Source of the DNA: Reyranella sp. | GTDB taxonomy: Bacteria; Pseudomonadota; Alphaproteobacteria; Reyranellales; Reyranellaceae | Direction of reading: 5' to 3' | NCBI GenBank assembly: GCA_022844015.1 | Contig: JALHMO010000002.1 | Location: 1 to 64,000 of the forward strand | DNA: 64,000 nucleotides | Shown: positions 48,882 to 57,157 of the stretch, piece after piece | Layout: each line of letters begins with the position of its first letter | How positions within the stretch are numbered: the stretch's first letter is position 1 | Translations under genes and position numbers: made by a program | The notes under the pieces: model-generated | What the model was told of the DNA's origin: nothing | Seen by the model: the letters and a program-made list of their open reading frames with translations, nothing else | Databases searched by the model: none

Positions 48882-50885
48882 ATGAGCGCTGCACGACGGG
48901 CCTTCGTCATCATGCCGTTCGGCAAGAAGAAGCTGGCCGACGGCACGGAAGTCGATTGCGACGACGTCTACAGGCGGCTGATCCAGCCGGCGATCGGCGC
49001 CGCGGGGCTGGTGGCGCACCGCGCCGACGCCGACCGGCGCGGCGGGTCGATCCATCTCGACATGTTCCAGGACCTGCTCCTGTCGGAATTCGTGGTCGCC
49101 GACCTGACGATGGACAATCCCAATGTCTGGTACGAGATCGGCGTGCGTCATGCCCTGCGCTCCGGCGGCACCGTCATGACCTACGCGGCGCGCGATCGCC
49201 TGCCCTTCGACATCGCCGGCCAGCGCATGCAGCGCTACACGTTGAAGGAAGGCAAGCTCGATCCGGATCGGCTGGAGCAGGAACGCACGGCGCTCGGCGA
49301 GGCCATCGTGGCGACCCTCGGCGCGTGGCGCGGACGGCGCGCCAGCCCGGTCTACCAGACGATCCCGAGCCTGCAGGAACCCGACTGGAAGACCCTCAAG
49401 GTGGGCGACGTCAACGAGTTCTGGGACGCGCTCGACGCTTGGCGCCGGCGTGTCGACATTGCCCGGCGCAACCAGCGGCCCGGCGACATCCTGGTGCTGG
49501 CCGACGAGACGCCCAACAGCCTGCTCGAGTTCGAGGCGCTGCGCACGGCAGCCGACGCGCTCCTGAAGATGAACCGGCCGCGCTACGCCCTCAGGATACT
49601 CGAGGAAGCGCGCAAGCTCGATCCCGACGACGTCAAGGCGATCCAGATCGAAGGCATGGCGCTCGGCCGCGTCGAACGATATGCCGAAGCGCGCGACGTC
49701 CTCACCACGCTGGCAGCCAGGCACAAGGACGGCGAGACGCTCAGTCTCTTCGCCCGCACCTGGAAGGACGAGTGGACCCAGGTCTGGAACACCCATCCCC
49801 AGCGACAGGAGGATCCGGCTGCTGCGGCGCGCGATACGGCGTCCACGCTGCACAATGCCGCCGCCGCCTACCATGACGCGTTTCGCGCCGTCCCCGGCGA
49901 GTACTATCCCGGCATCAATGCCCTGACTTTGGGCAGGCTGTGGGAGCACGTCACGGGGACCGCGAGCAAGCTGCCGCTCGAGAGGATTGCCGCTGGCGTC
50001 GGCTGGACCGCCAGCGTCGCCGTGGAACGCGACAAGGACTACTGGTCGCTGGCCACGCGCGCCGAGATGGCGCTGGTCGAAGGACGCCAGAAGGAGGCTC
50101 TCGCCGACTATGCCGATGCCGCCGCGCTGGCCGTGGCCAACCGCGACCGCTTCGCGCTCGACTCGTCGAGCCAGCAGCTCGACTTCCTGGGTACGCTGGG
50201 CTTCCAGGCCGAGATCGTCGGCGAGGCCGCGAGGATCATCGATCGAGCCGAGAAGCAGCTCGATGCCCTGGTCGGTGGCCGCAAGCCGGCGCAGGTGGAG
50301 CCGCATCGCGTCGTGGTGTTCAGCGGCCACATGATCGACGATCCCGAGGTCCGCGGGCCGGGCAAGGAAAAGCCGGCGCGCTTCCCGCCCGAGAAGATCG
50401 ACGCCGCGGCCAAGGCGATTCGACAAAGGCTCGACAAGATCGGCGCCGCCGCGGGCGATCTCGGCATGTGCGGCGGCGCTTCGGGCGGTGACCTGCTGTT
50501 CGCCGAAGCCTGCCTGGAACGCGGCATGCGGATGGAAGTGCGCCTGGCGCGCCGCGAGGAGGAGTTCCTGGCCGAGTCGGTGACATTCGCCGATCCCGAC
50601 CGCCGCTGGGAGGAAAGCTTCGAGCAGGTCAAGGAGAACAAGGCGACGACGATGCTGGTCATGCCGCAGGAGCTGGGGCCGGCGCCGGCTGGCGTCAGCG
50701 TGCACGATCGCTGCAATCGCTGGATGCTCTACAGCGCGCTGTCGATGGGCCTGCGCAAGACCTACTTCGTCACGCTGTGGATCGGCGAGCCGGGCGATGG
50801 TCCGGGCGGCACCCAGCACATGGTCGAGCTGGTGCGCAAGCTGACGGGCCGCCGGCCGGAGATCATCGATCCGAAGACCCTGTGA
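48882..50885 (+). CDS. DRHyd-like / TRAFs-binding (DUF4071) / SLOG-like protein
   Basis: 667 residues in three parts. About 1-150: a nucleoside-deoxyribosyltransferase-like Rossmannoid (AFVIMPFGKK, LSEFVVADLTMDNPNVWYEI), where the Glu of WYEIG fits the catalytic place. About 195-400: a TPR-like TRAFs-binding domain as in MAP3K5 (GETLSLFARTWKDEW, YHDAFRAVPGEYYPGINALT). About 475-665: a Rossmannoid with VVFSGHMIDD and MCGGASGGDLLFAEACLERG, resembling SLOG nucleotide sensors. No TM segment. Reads directly behind patatin, likely the same transcript. Suggests a sensor/enzyme that makes or reads a nucleotide signal (inference). Confidence 0.8.
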   Translation: MSAARRAFVIMPFGKKKLADGTEVDCDDVYRRLIQPAIGAAGLVAHRADADRRGGSIHLDMFQDLLLSEFVVADLTMDNPNVWYEIGVRHALRSGGTVMTYAARDRLPFDIAGQRMQRYTLKEGKLDPDRLEQERTALGEAIVATLGAWRGRRASPVYQTIPSLQEPDWKTLKVGDVNEFWDALDAWRRRVDIARRNQRPGDILVLADETPNSLLEFEALRTAADALLKMNRPRYALRILEEARKLDPDDVKAIQIEGMALGRVERYAEARDVLTTLAARHKDGETLSLFARTWKDEWTQVWNTHPQRQEDPAAAARDTASTLHNAAAAYHDAFRAVPGEYYPGINALTLGRLWEHVTGTASKLPLERIAAGVGWTASVAVERDKDYWSLATRAEMALVEGRQKEALADYADAAALAVANRDRFALDSSSQQLDFLGTLGFQAEIVGEAARIIDRAEKQLDALVGGRKPAQVEPHRVVVFSGHMIDDPEVRGPGKEKPARFPPEKIDAAAKAIRQRLDKIGAAAGDLGMCGGASGGDLLFAEACLERGMRMEVRLARREEEFLAESVTFADPDRRWEESFEQVKENKATTMLVMPQELGPAPAGVSVHDRCNRWMLYSALSMGLRKTYFVTLWIGEPGDGPGGTQHMVELVRKLTGRRPEIIDPKTL

Positions 50886-50952
50886 AGCATCCAGCCCGGG
50901 AAGAGGTGCACGCGATGGCGCAACCCGACCGCAACCGCCGAGCGTACGTCGA

Positions 50953-50980
50953 TTGACACGGCGTCCACTCGACTCACAAT
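50953..50980 (+). promoter_or_regulatory. Candidate promoter for the TIR-STAND genes
   Basis: TTGACA, 16 bp, CACAAT: a perfect -35 and a four-of-six -10, 44 bp before the TIR start. It implies the last two genes of the cluster can be transcribed separately from the first two. Confidence 0.55.
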
Positions 50981-51023
50981 CGGCCGTGGCGACCCGCGCC
51001 CGTCGTCACGGCAGGAGACGCTC

Positions 51024-52466
51024 ATGCCCTATGTCGCCGGGGTCGATCACGATTTCTTCCTGAGCTACGCGCACGGCAACGACCTGCTGCGGGCGTGGTC
51101 GCTGCGCGTCGAGACCAAGCTGCGCGGCTCGCTCGAGATCCTGCTCGGCGACAGGGAGAGAAAGCTGTCGGTCTTCACCGACAGCGAGGACCTGCACGGC
51201 AATGGCTTCCTGACGCCGCAACTCAAGCGCGGTGTCGAATCCTCGGCAGCGATCATCATCATCCTTACCCATCACTACACGAAGTCCCCGTGGTGCCAGC
51301 AGGAGGCGGCATGGTTCGCCTCCGTCGCGCGCGATGCCGCCGACCGCATCTTCGTCATTCGTGCCCAGAACGTGGCGCCGGCCGACTGGCCCGCGCCGCT
51401 GAAACTCAACGGCGAGCCGATGCTGGGCTACTCCTTCTGCGACGAGGACGAGGCGGCTCTGCCCTACGGCCTGCATGGCCAGCAGGAACAGCAGCTCGAC
51501 GGCGCCGTCGTCCGGTTGAGCAAGGCGATGTTCCACTACCTGCGCGGCCGTCGCCCTCCGCAGCCCCGCCCGGCGGCCACGCCGGCCAGCAAGGATCGGC
51601 CCCGGGTGTTCCTGGGCTTCACGACGGAGGATCTCGAGCCGGAGCGGGCAGCGCTGGCCGACCGGCTGTCGGCCGAGGGCACCTTCGACGTCGACGCTCC
51701 CGCCATACCGGACGACATCGAGGAGATTCACGATCGGGTCGTACGCGCCGCCGAGGAATGCTCGGCGCTGGTGCAGGTCTGCGGTCGCGCCTCCGGTCGC
51801 TGGAAACGATCGGCCGACGGCTACATCGCGGGCCAGATACGCCTGTTCGAAGGCAGGCGACGTCCCAACTGGCTGGCGCGGGCGCCCAACCTCGATCTCG
51901 CCAGGCTGCCGTCCTCGCCCTATGCGGACTTCCTGGCGGCGCGCGCCGAGCGCCTCGGCCCGGAGCCGACGGTCGCCGACCTGCGCGGCATCCTGACGGC
52001 GGCCGAGTCGAAGGCAGCTGCCATTGCCTGCACCGTGTTCATCCAGAGCCGCCAGTCGTACGCGTCGGTCGAGCAACGCCTGCGCCAGAAGCTACACGAG
52101 GTCGGCAAGGCCGGCCGGATCAACGCCAGGCTGCTGCCGCTGCCGCCGATCTACGCGACGACCAACCCGCGGCAGATCGAGGCCCTGCTCGAGCAGCGCA
52201 GCCAACGCGCCGTCGACATCCAGGCCGAGATCCTGCTTCTGACGGAGAACAGGGAACTGCTCGGCGAGGACCTGGACGAGTATTGGCGCGATTCGAGCAG
52301 CGGCGCGGCAACCTGGCCCGCCGCCATCGTCGATGCCACGACGGGTGGTCCGGTCATGACGGAGGCCGACATGGGCCATCCAGTGTTCCGCCTGGAAGAT
52401 CCGGCATTCGCAGCGAGCTTCGCCGACTGGTTGCGCCAGTGCGCCGCGCAGCGGGTCGCGTCGTGA
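51024..52466 (+). CDS. TIR-domain protein
   Basis: 480 residues. TIR domain at about 5-165: HDFFLSYAHGND opens it, DLHGNGFLTPQLKRGVESS is the box 2 region, and SPWCQQEAAWFA holds the Glu expected to be catalytic in NAD-cleaving TIRs. A second unit near 190-300 begins RVFLGFTTEDLEPERAALAD, like DUF4062-type TIR relatives. A third near 335-475 (ACTVFIQSRQSYASVEQRL, ILLLTENRELLGEDLDEY) may be another Rossmannoid. No TM segment. GGAGA before the ATG. Its stop overlaps the GTG of the STAND gene, so the pair is coupled and probably forms a unit. Confidence 0.88.
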   Translation: MPYVAGVDHDFFLSYAHGNDLLRAWSLRVETKLRGSLEILLGDRERKLSVFTDSEDLHGNGFLTPQLKRGVESSAAIIIILTHHYTKSPWCQQEAAWFASVARDAADRIFVIRAQNVAPADWPAPLKLNGEPMLGYSFCDEDEAALPYGLHGQQEQQLDGAVVRLSKAMFHYLRGRRPPQPRPAATPASKDRPRVFLGFTTEDLEPERAALADRLSAEGTFDVDAPAIPDDIEEIHDRVVRAAEECSALVQVCGRASGRWKRSADGYIAGQIRLFEGRRRPNWLARAPNLDLARLPSSPYADFLAARAERLGPEPTVADLRGILTAAESKAAAIACTVFIQSRQSYASVEQRLRQKLHEVGKAGRINARLLPLPPIYATTNPRQIEALLEQRSQRAVDIQAEILLLTENRELLGEDLDEYWRDSSSGAATWPAAIVDATTGGPVMTEADMGHPVFRLEDPAFAASFADWLRQCAAQRVAS

Positions 52467-55012
52467 GCGACGCCGCCGCCGTCCACCTGCCGCCGCCGAC
52501 CGCACGGCGACGCAGCGGGCCGCCCTATCCTGGATTTCGGCCCTTCCGGCGCGACGAATGGCAGATATTCTTCGGCCGCGATCGGCAAGTAAAGGCGCTG
52601 CTGAAGCTCCTGGCCGACCATCACTTCATCTGCATGCACGGCCCGTCCGGCTCGGGGAAGTCGTCGCTCATCGAGGCCGGGCTGATCGCCACGCTGGAGC
52701 GCGGGCACCGTCGCCTGGGCACGGACTGGTTCACCGGCACGTTCCGGCCTGGCGCCGCTCCCTTGCTCAATCTCGCCCGCGGCCTGCTCGACGCCCTGGG
52801 TGATAAGGTCGAACGCACCGAAGCATCGGTGGTCGAGATGCACAGCCGGCTGGTGCGACCCGGCGGCTCGATCGCCCGTGCCGTGCGCGAGTCGGGATTG
52901 CCGCGCGGCGGCAACCTTCTCCTGGTGGCGGACCAATTCGAGGAGCTGTTCCGCTTCCGTGCGTTGGGCGACCCGCAGGAAGCCGTGCGCTTCGTGGATC
53001 TGCTGCTCGACGTCTTCGACGAGCAGCCGGACGGGGTGCACGTCGCCATCGCCACGCGCACCGATTTCCTCGGCGACTTCTCCGACATCGTGGGCCTCGC
53101 CGAGGCGGCGAACGCCGCCCCCTACCTCACGCCGGCCCTGACCGAGGACGAGCTGCGGGCCGCCATCCGCGGTCCCGCCGAGTTGCACGGCGGCAGCATC
53201 GACCCGCAGCTCGTCGAGGCGCTGCTCACCGATTCCGCCGACGAGCCCGATCGCCTCCCCATCCTGCAGCACGCACTGATGCGGTGCTGGGACGTCGCCG
53301 ACCGCCTCGGGACGCCGGGCAGGCTCACGTTCGACGTCTATCGCTCGGACGCGATCAGGAGCGTGCGCGACGCGCTCAACAGTCACGCCGATGAGGTGAT
53401 GCAAAGCCCCGAGCTGAAAGGCCTGGAGCGCGACGTCGAGCTGACGTTCCGGGCGCTGACCGATCTCGACGGCCAGCGACGGGCGATCCGCCGGCCCCTG
53501 CCGTGGTCGCAGCTGCTGGCGGAGACCGGCAGCCCGCCGCCCGGCGAGGCGAAGGACGGCCACGCCGAGCCGCTGCCGGTGGAGCGCGTGGTCAACCGCT
53601 TCCGGGCGGAAGGCACGGGCTTCCTCGGGCGGCCACGCCCGGAGGAGAAGGAGCTGAAGCCGGACACCGTCGTCGACATCGCGCACGAGGCGTTGATCCG
53701 GCGCTGGCGGCGCATGAACCGCCGCGCCGAGCCGGGCAGAGGCCGGCCGCGCGATGGCTGGCTGTGGGATCAGGTCGAGGACGGCCATCTCTACCGCGCC
53801 CTGCTGATCGGCGCGCGGACCACGGACGAGGTCGTCAGCGCCGACAGCCTCGAGAGCCGGCTGGCCTGGTGGCAGCGTCAACCGCGCACGCCGGCCTGGG
53901 CACGCAGGCTCTCGGACAATCGCGACGCGACGGAGCAGGATGCCAGGAACGATCTCGCCGGCATCGAGGCGTTGTTCGAGCGCAGCGCGATGGCGCGAAA
54001 GCGCAAGCGCTGGTTCAGCCTCCTCACGCTCCTCGGCATGATCGCCATCGTCGCGGTGCCGATCTACATCGTCGTGAAGGAAGCCGAACGAGAGGAGGAA
54101 CGACGGCTGGAGGCCATCCAGCGGGAAAAGGAACGGTCGGCCTTGAGGGAAGAGGACCTGATCAACCGGGGCCGGGCGGCCGCGGAGCGCGATGCCGCGC
54201 AACGACAGCTGGCCGATACCCAGGAAGCCCTTTCGCGGACGAAGGCCGAGCTCGAGGAGGCCAATCGTCGTCTTGCGTCGACATCATCGACCTCGGGCAG
54301 GGCTCCCGTGATGGTCGACACCCCGACATCGGGAGATCGGGTGGCTCAGATCGCCCTGAAGGTGCGCCCGGAACAGAAGCCCGAGACGACCGGAGCCCCG
54401 AGCTGCGAAGGCGCCTTGTGGATCGGCTCGGGCAACGCGGCGAATCTCGAGGTTGTCGACGGCACCTCCCGGCGGCCGGCCAGGCTGGACGAGGTCCGGA
54501 CGGATCGGCAGTTCATCCTCGCCAAGAATCTCTACCTGCGCAAGGACCTGCCCAGGCGCGAAGGCTACGTCCAGCAGGAATCGATCGGCATCGCGCCCAG
54601 GGGCGCGCAGATCGTCGTCCTCGGCGATCCCGAGCGATTCGACCGGCCTTCGGGTCCGCAGTACTGGGTGAAAGCCCGTGTTGCCGGCCAGGTCTGCTCG
54701 CTGGTCTATTTTCAGTTCGCCAAGGGCTCGGAACCCGAGGCGCGCAAGCTCGCCAAGGCACTCGAGGCCGATGGCTATCTCGTGCCCGGCCAGGAGGCGC
54801 TGAGTTCCGCCGTCGGGCTCGCCGAGGTCCGCTACTACTACGACGACGATCGTGCTGCTGCCGAGCAATTGGCCAAGGATGCCACATCCGATGCCCGCGA
54901 GCTCGGCCTGGCCCGCAACCGAACAATCAAGGTGCAGGACCTCACGAGGTGGAAGGGCACCAAGCCGCCACCAGGGACATTGGAGCTGTGGCTCGACCTG
55001 TCCGACCGCTGA
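52463..55012 (+). CDS. nSTAND1-type NTPase with membrane anchor and C-terminal sensor-like domain
   Basis: 849 residues, GTG start inside the TIR stop codon (GTGA). PYPGFRPFRRDEWQIFFGRD is the nSTAND1 entry motif, MHGPSGSGKSSLIEAG near 58-73 is the Walker A, LLVADQFEELFRF is the Walker B, and a winged-helix-like arm follows. A TM helix lies near 517-538 (WFSLLTLLGMIAIVAVPIYI), then a coiled coil to about 615, then a C-terminal domain (about 635-849) with a LytR_C/SPOR-like end (AEVRYYYDDDRAAAEQLAKD, GTLELWL). STAND ATPases oligomerise on sensing a trigger. Here the C-terminal part is probably outside the inner membrane. Confidence 0.87.
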   Translation: MSDAAAVHLPPPTARRRSGPPYPGFRPFRRDEWQIFFGRDRQVKALLKLLADHHFICMHGPSGSGKSSLIEAGLIATLERGHRRLGTDWFTGTFRPGAAPLLNLARGLLDALGDKVERTEASVVEMHSRLVRPGGSIARAVRESGLPRGGNLLLVADQFEELFRFRALGDPQEAVRFVDLLLDVFDEQPDGVHVAIATRTDFLGDFSDIVGLAEAANAAPYLTPALTEDELRAAIRGPAELHGGSIDPQLVEALLTDSADEPDRLPILQHALMRCWDVADRLGTPGRLTFDVYRSDAIRSVRDALNSHADEVMQSPELKGLERDVELTFRALTDLDGQRRAIRRPLPWSQLLAETGSPPPGEAKDGHAEPLPVERVVNRFRAEGTGFLGRPRPEEKELKPDTVVDIAHEALIRRWRRMNRRAEPGRGRPRDGWLWDQVEDGHLYRALLIGARTTDEVVSADSLESRLAWWQRQPRTPAWARRLSDNRDATEQDARNDLAGIEALFERSAMARKRKRWFSLLTLLGMIAIVAVPIYIVVKEAEREEERRLEAIQREKERSALREEDLINRGRAAAERDAAQRQLADTQEALSRTKAELEEANRRLASTSSTSGRAPVMVDTPTSGDRVAQIALKVRPEQKPETTGAPSCEGALWIGSGNAANLEVVDGTSRRPARLDEVRTDRQFILAKNLYLRKDLPRREGYVQQESIGIAPRGAQIVVLGDPERFDRPSGPQYWVKARVAGQVCSLVYFQFAKGSEPEARKLAKALEADGYLVPGQEALSSAVGLAEVRYYYDDDRAAAEQLAKDATSDARELGLARNRTIKVQDLTRWKGTKPPPGTLELWLDLSDR

Positions 55013-55070
55013 TCGACACGACTCCCGACGGCCTGATCGATAAGACAAACATTCGCGGCGTGCGCTGCCG

Positions 55071-56078
55071 CTACTCGATCACCTCGTCGGCGGAAGCGAC
55101 CAGCGTCGGCGCCACGGTGACGCCGATCTCCTGCGCGGCCTTGAGGTTCACGGCCAGGACGAACCTGGTCGCGTTCTGCACCGGGAGCTCCGCCGGCGTG
55201 CTGCCGTCGAGCACGCGATCGACATAGACGGCGGCACGCCGGATCAGGTCCCCCGGGTCGATGCCGTAGGACATCAGGCCACCCGCCTCGGTGATGAAGC
55301 GGTCGGCGTACACCGCCGGCAGGCGATGCCGGCCGACGGCGGCGAGAATGGTAGTGCGCCGCACGGCCGTGAAGATGTGCGGCACGGCGAGCATGCTGGC
55401 GCCCTTGTCCTGCGCAATCCGGGCGATCGCCGGCGCGATGTCGGATTCGTGCTCGATCGTCGAGGTGTGGAGGGTGATCCCGTAGGTCGGCGCGATGGCG
55501 TCGAGGGTACGCAGCATCAGATCGGCATAAGGTGCGGTCGCCGGGTTGTAGAGCGCCGTCGCCCGGGTCACAGGCGGGCTGAGCTGGGTCAGCATCGACA
55601 GCCACTTCCCGGCCAGCGGCGGATCGTAGTCGGCGAAGCCGGTGGCGTTGCCACCGGGGCTGGCCAGGCTGCGGACGAAGCCCTGCGCGACCGGATCGGT
55701 GACCCGCGCAAAGACGATCGGGATCGTGCGCGTGGCTCTCAGCAGTGCCGCGGTGGCCGGGCTGGTCTGGCAGAAGACGACATCGGGCGCCAGCGCGACC
55801 AGCTCGGAGGCGTAGCGCTCGAACAGGGCGCCTTCGCCGCTCGCCCAACGCCAGTCGATCGCGAGATTGTCGCCGGCGCGCCATCCGAGATCGCCGAGAG
55901 CGCGTACGAAGATGTCGGCGAAGCCCTTCCACAGAGGATCGCCGCCGGAGCCGGCCATCAGGACACCGAGCCGGCGCGCGCCTCCGGCGCCTCGAGGTTG
56001 GGCGCCCAGCGGACCCGGCAAGAGGGTCGCGGCGGTGCCCGCAAGCAGGGTACGCCGCCTCACAGGGCTGGAACCCAT
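55071..56078 (-). CDS. ABC-type substrate-binding protein (PF04392 family)
   Basis: 335 residues. Twin-arginine-like signal (SSPVRRRTLLAGTAATLLPG), then VLMAGSGGDPLWKGF, VFARVTDPVAQGFVRSLASP, ALYNPATAPYADL and an end of AAQEIGVTVAPTLVASADEV typical of the family. Paralogue of the protein at 26832 but only distantly similar. No permease or ATPase gene next to it. Start chosen to put the RR motif near the N-terminus. Faces the STAND gene convergently with a 58-bp gap, and probably marks the right border of the conflict cluster. Confidence 0.87.
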   Translation of the reverse strand: MGSSPVRRRTLLAGTAATLLPGPLGAQPRGAGGARRLGVLMAGSGGDPLWKGFADIFVRALGDLGWRAGDNLAIDWRWASGEGALFERYASELVALAPDVVFCQTSPATAALLRATRTIPIVFARVTDPVAQGFVRSLASPGGNATGFADYDPPLAGKWLSMLTQLSPPVTRATALYNPATAPYADLMLRTLDAIAPTYGITLHTSTIEHESDIAPAIARIAQDKGASMLAVPHIFTAVRRTTILAAVGRHRLPAVYADRFITEAGGLMSYGIDPGDLIRRAAVYVDRVLDGSTPAELPVQNATRFVLAVNLKAAQEIGVTVAPTLVASADEVIE

Positions 56079-56153
56079 GACGTCACGTCTGATTTCACGC
56101 ACGTCAGATCATACGCGTCGCCGTCACGCTGGTCTCAGCGGATTTTCCCTCCA

Positions 56154-56188
56154 GTGAAGATCGGGGCGGGGACCGCCCCGATCTTCAC
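56154..56188 (-). terminator. Strong hairpin downstream of the molybdenum hydroxylase operon
   Basis: Perfect 16-bp arms GTGAAGATCGGGGCGG and CCGCCCCGATCTTCAC with a 3-nt loop, 37 bp past the stop of the last operon gene. No T-tract follows on the minus strand. Its length suggests a terminator or an RNA 3' end stabiliser. Confidence 0.6.
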
Positions 56189-56224
56189 AGTATCGTGGTG
56201 CATGCCGGCGTACTGGGGATCTCC

Positions 56225-57157
56225 TCAGAAGAACTTCCAGAATACCCCGATGCAAGCGACGTAGATCGCAAGGATCAGGCCCGCGCCCAGCAGGTTGGCG
56301 CGCAGCACGTTGCCCTTGGGGAACATCCACCAGCCCATGCGGTTGGCGACCCAGGGGACCATGAAGCCGGTCAGGGTGACGCTGAAGATGTTGCCGATGA
56401 ACAGGTTGAGGGCCCAAGCCACGTTCAGCTTGTCCTGCAGGACCGGCGTACCGAACCAGACGCCCCACAGGAACACGATGGGGTAGAGCAGCAGCAGCAC
56501 GATCATGTCCATCTTCCAGACGGACAGGCCGCCACCGCCTTGCTTCTCGTCGCGGAACCATTGCTCGAAGCCGGTGCCGACGCGGGCGTGGAATTCCTCG
56601 GTGAGCGGCTCGGCTTCCTCGACGAGCTTCTTGCGCACGGGCGAATCGAGCCAGGCCTGCAGGTTGGCCTGGGTGTCGAAGCGCAGGATCGCGACGTAGT
56701 CGTCCTGAACGCCCGGCACGGGTGGCTCGAAACGATAGCCTTGCAGGCCGGGTGCCTTGGACTGGGCGGCGGCGATCTTGCGTTCCCAGGCGCGGTACTC
56801 GGCCTCCCTGCCCGGCTTGACCCGCGTGCTGATGACGACGGAAACCGGCGCAGGCTTCCTGCCGCCTTCGTCGTCGCGAACGATGTGCACATCATCGCGG
56901 CCAACCAGGAAGGGCGCCGCGCCCTCGATTCGCGTCTGGCGCTCGCTCGACGCCAGCCAGCGATGCGCGTCCTCCATCGCGTTGAAGCGCTGCAGGATCA
57001 CCCAGTCGACCTGCAGCGGCGGATGGGGCGGCATCAGCCGCTGCTCGACGAAGCCCGGAAAGCCGGCGACGAGATTGCTCGTCTCGCCCTGCCAGCGCGC
57101 GAAGTCCTCGGATCGCTCCGGTCGCACGCTGGTCTGGGTTACGATGCTGACCGTCAT
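56225..57157 (-). CDS. Two ABM domains plus C-terminal membrane segments
   Basis: 310 residues. Two ABM-type barrels: about 1-95 (VSIVTQTSVRPERSEDFARW) and 105-195 (VSVVISTRVKPGREAEYRAW). About three TM helices follow (MIVLLLLYPIVFLWGVWFG, LNLFIGNIFSVTLTGFMV, LLGAGLILAIYVACIGVFW). This layout is known in annotated antibiotic biosynthesis monooxygenases, function unproven. Its start overlaps the stop of the molybdenum hydroxylase by 4 bp, so it may serve that enzyme at the membrane, for example in quinone chemistry (inference). No cofactor motif is seen. Confidence 0.82.
   Translation of the reverse strand: MTVSIVTQTSVRPERSEDFARWQGETSNLVAGFPGFVEQRLMPPHPPLQVDWVILQRFNAMEDAHRWLASSERQTRIEGAAPFLVGRDDVHIVRDDEGGRKPAPVSVVISTRVKPGREAEYRAWERKIAAAQSKAPGLQGYRFEPPVPGVQDDYVAILRFDTQANLQAWLDSPVRKKLVEEAEPLTEEFHARVGTGFEQWFRDEKQGGGGLSVWKMDMIVLLLLYPIVFLWGVWFGTPVLQDKLNVAWALNLFIGNIFSVTLTGFMVPWVANRMGWWMFPKGNVLRANLLGAGLILAIYVACIGVFWKFF

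Noticed and set aside
47415-50819. Very long minus-strand frame (1134 codons) across patatin and the TRAFs-binding gene
   Set aside because: Both opposite-strand genes have clear catalytic and domain motifs; the minus frame is compositional shadow.
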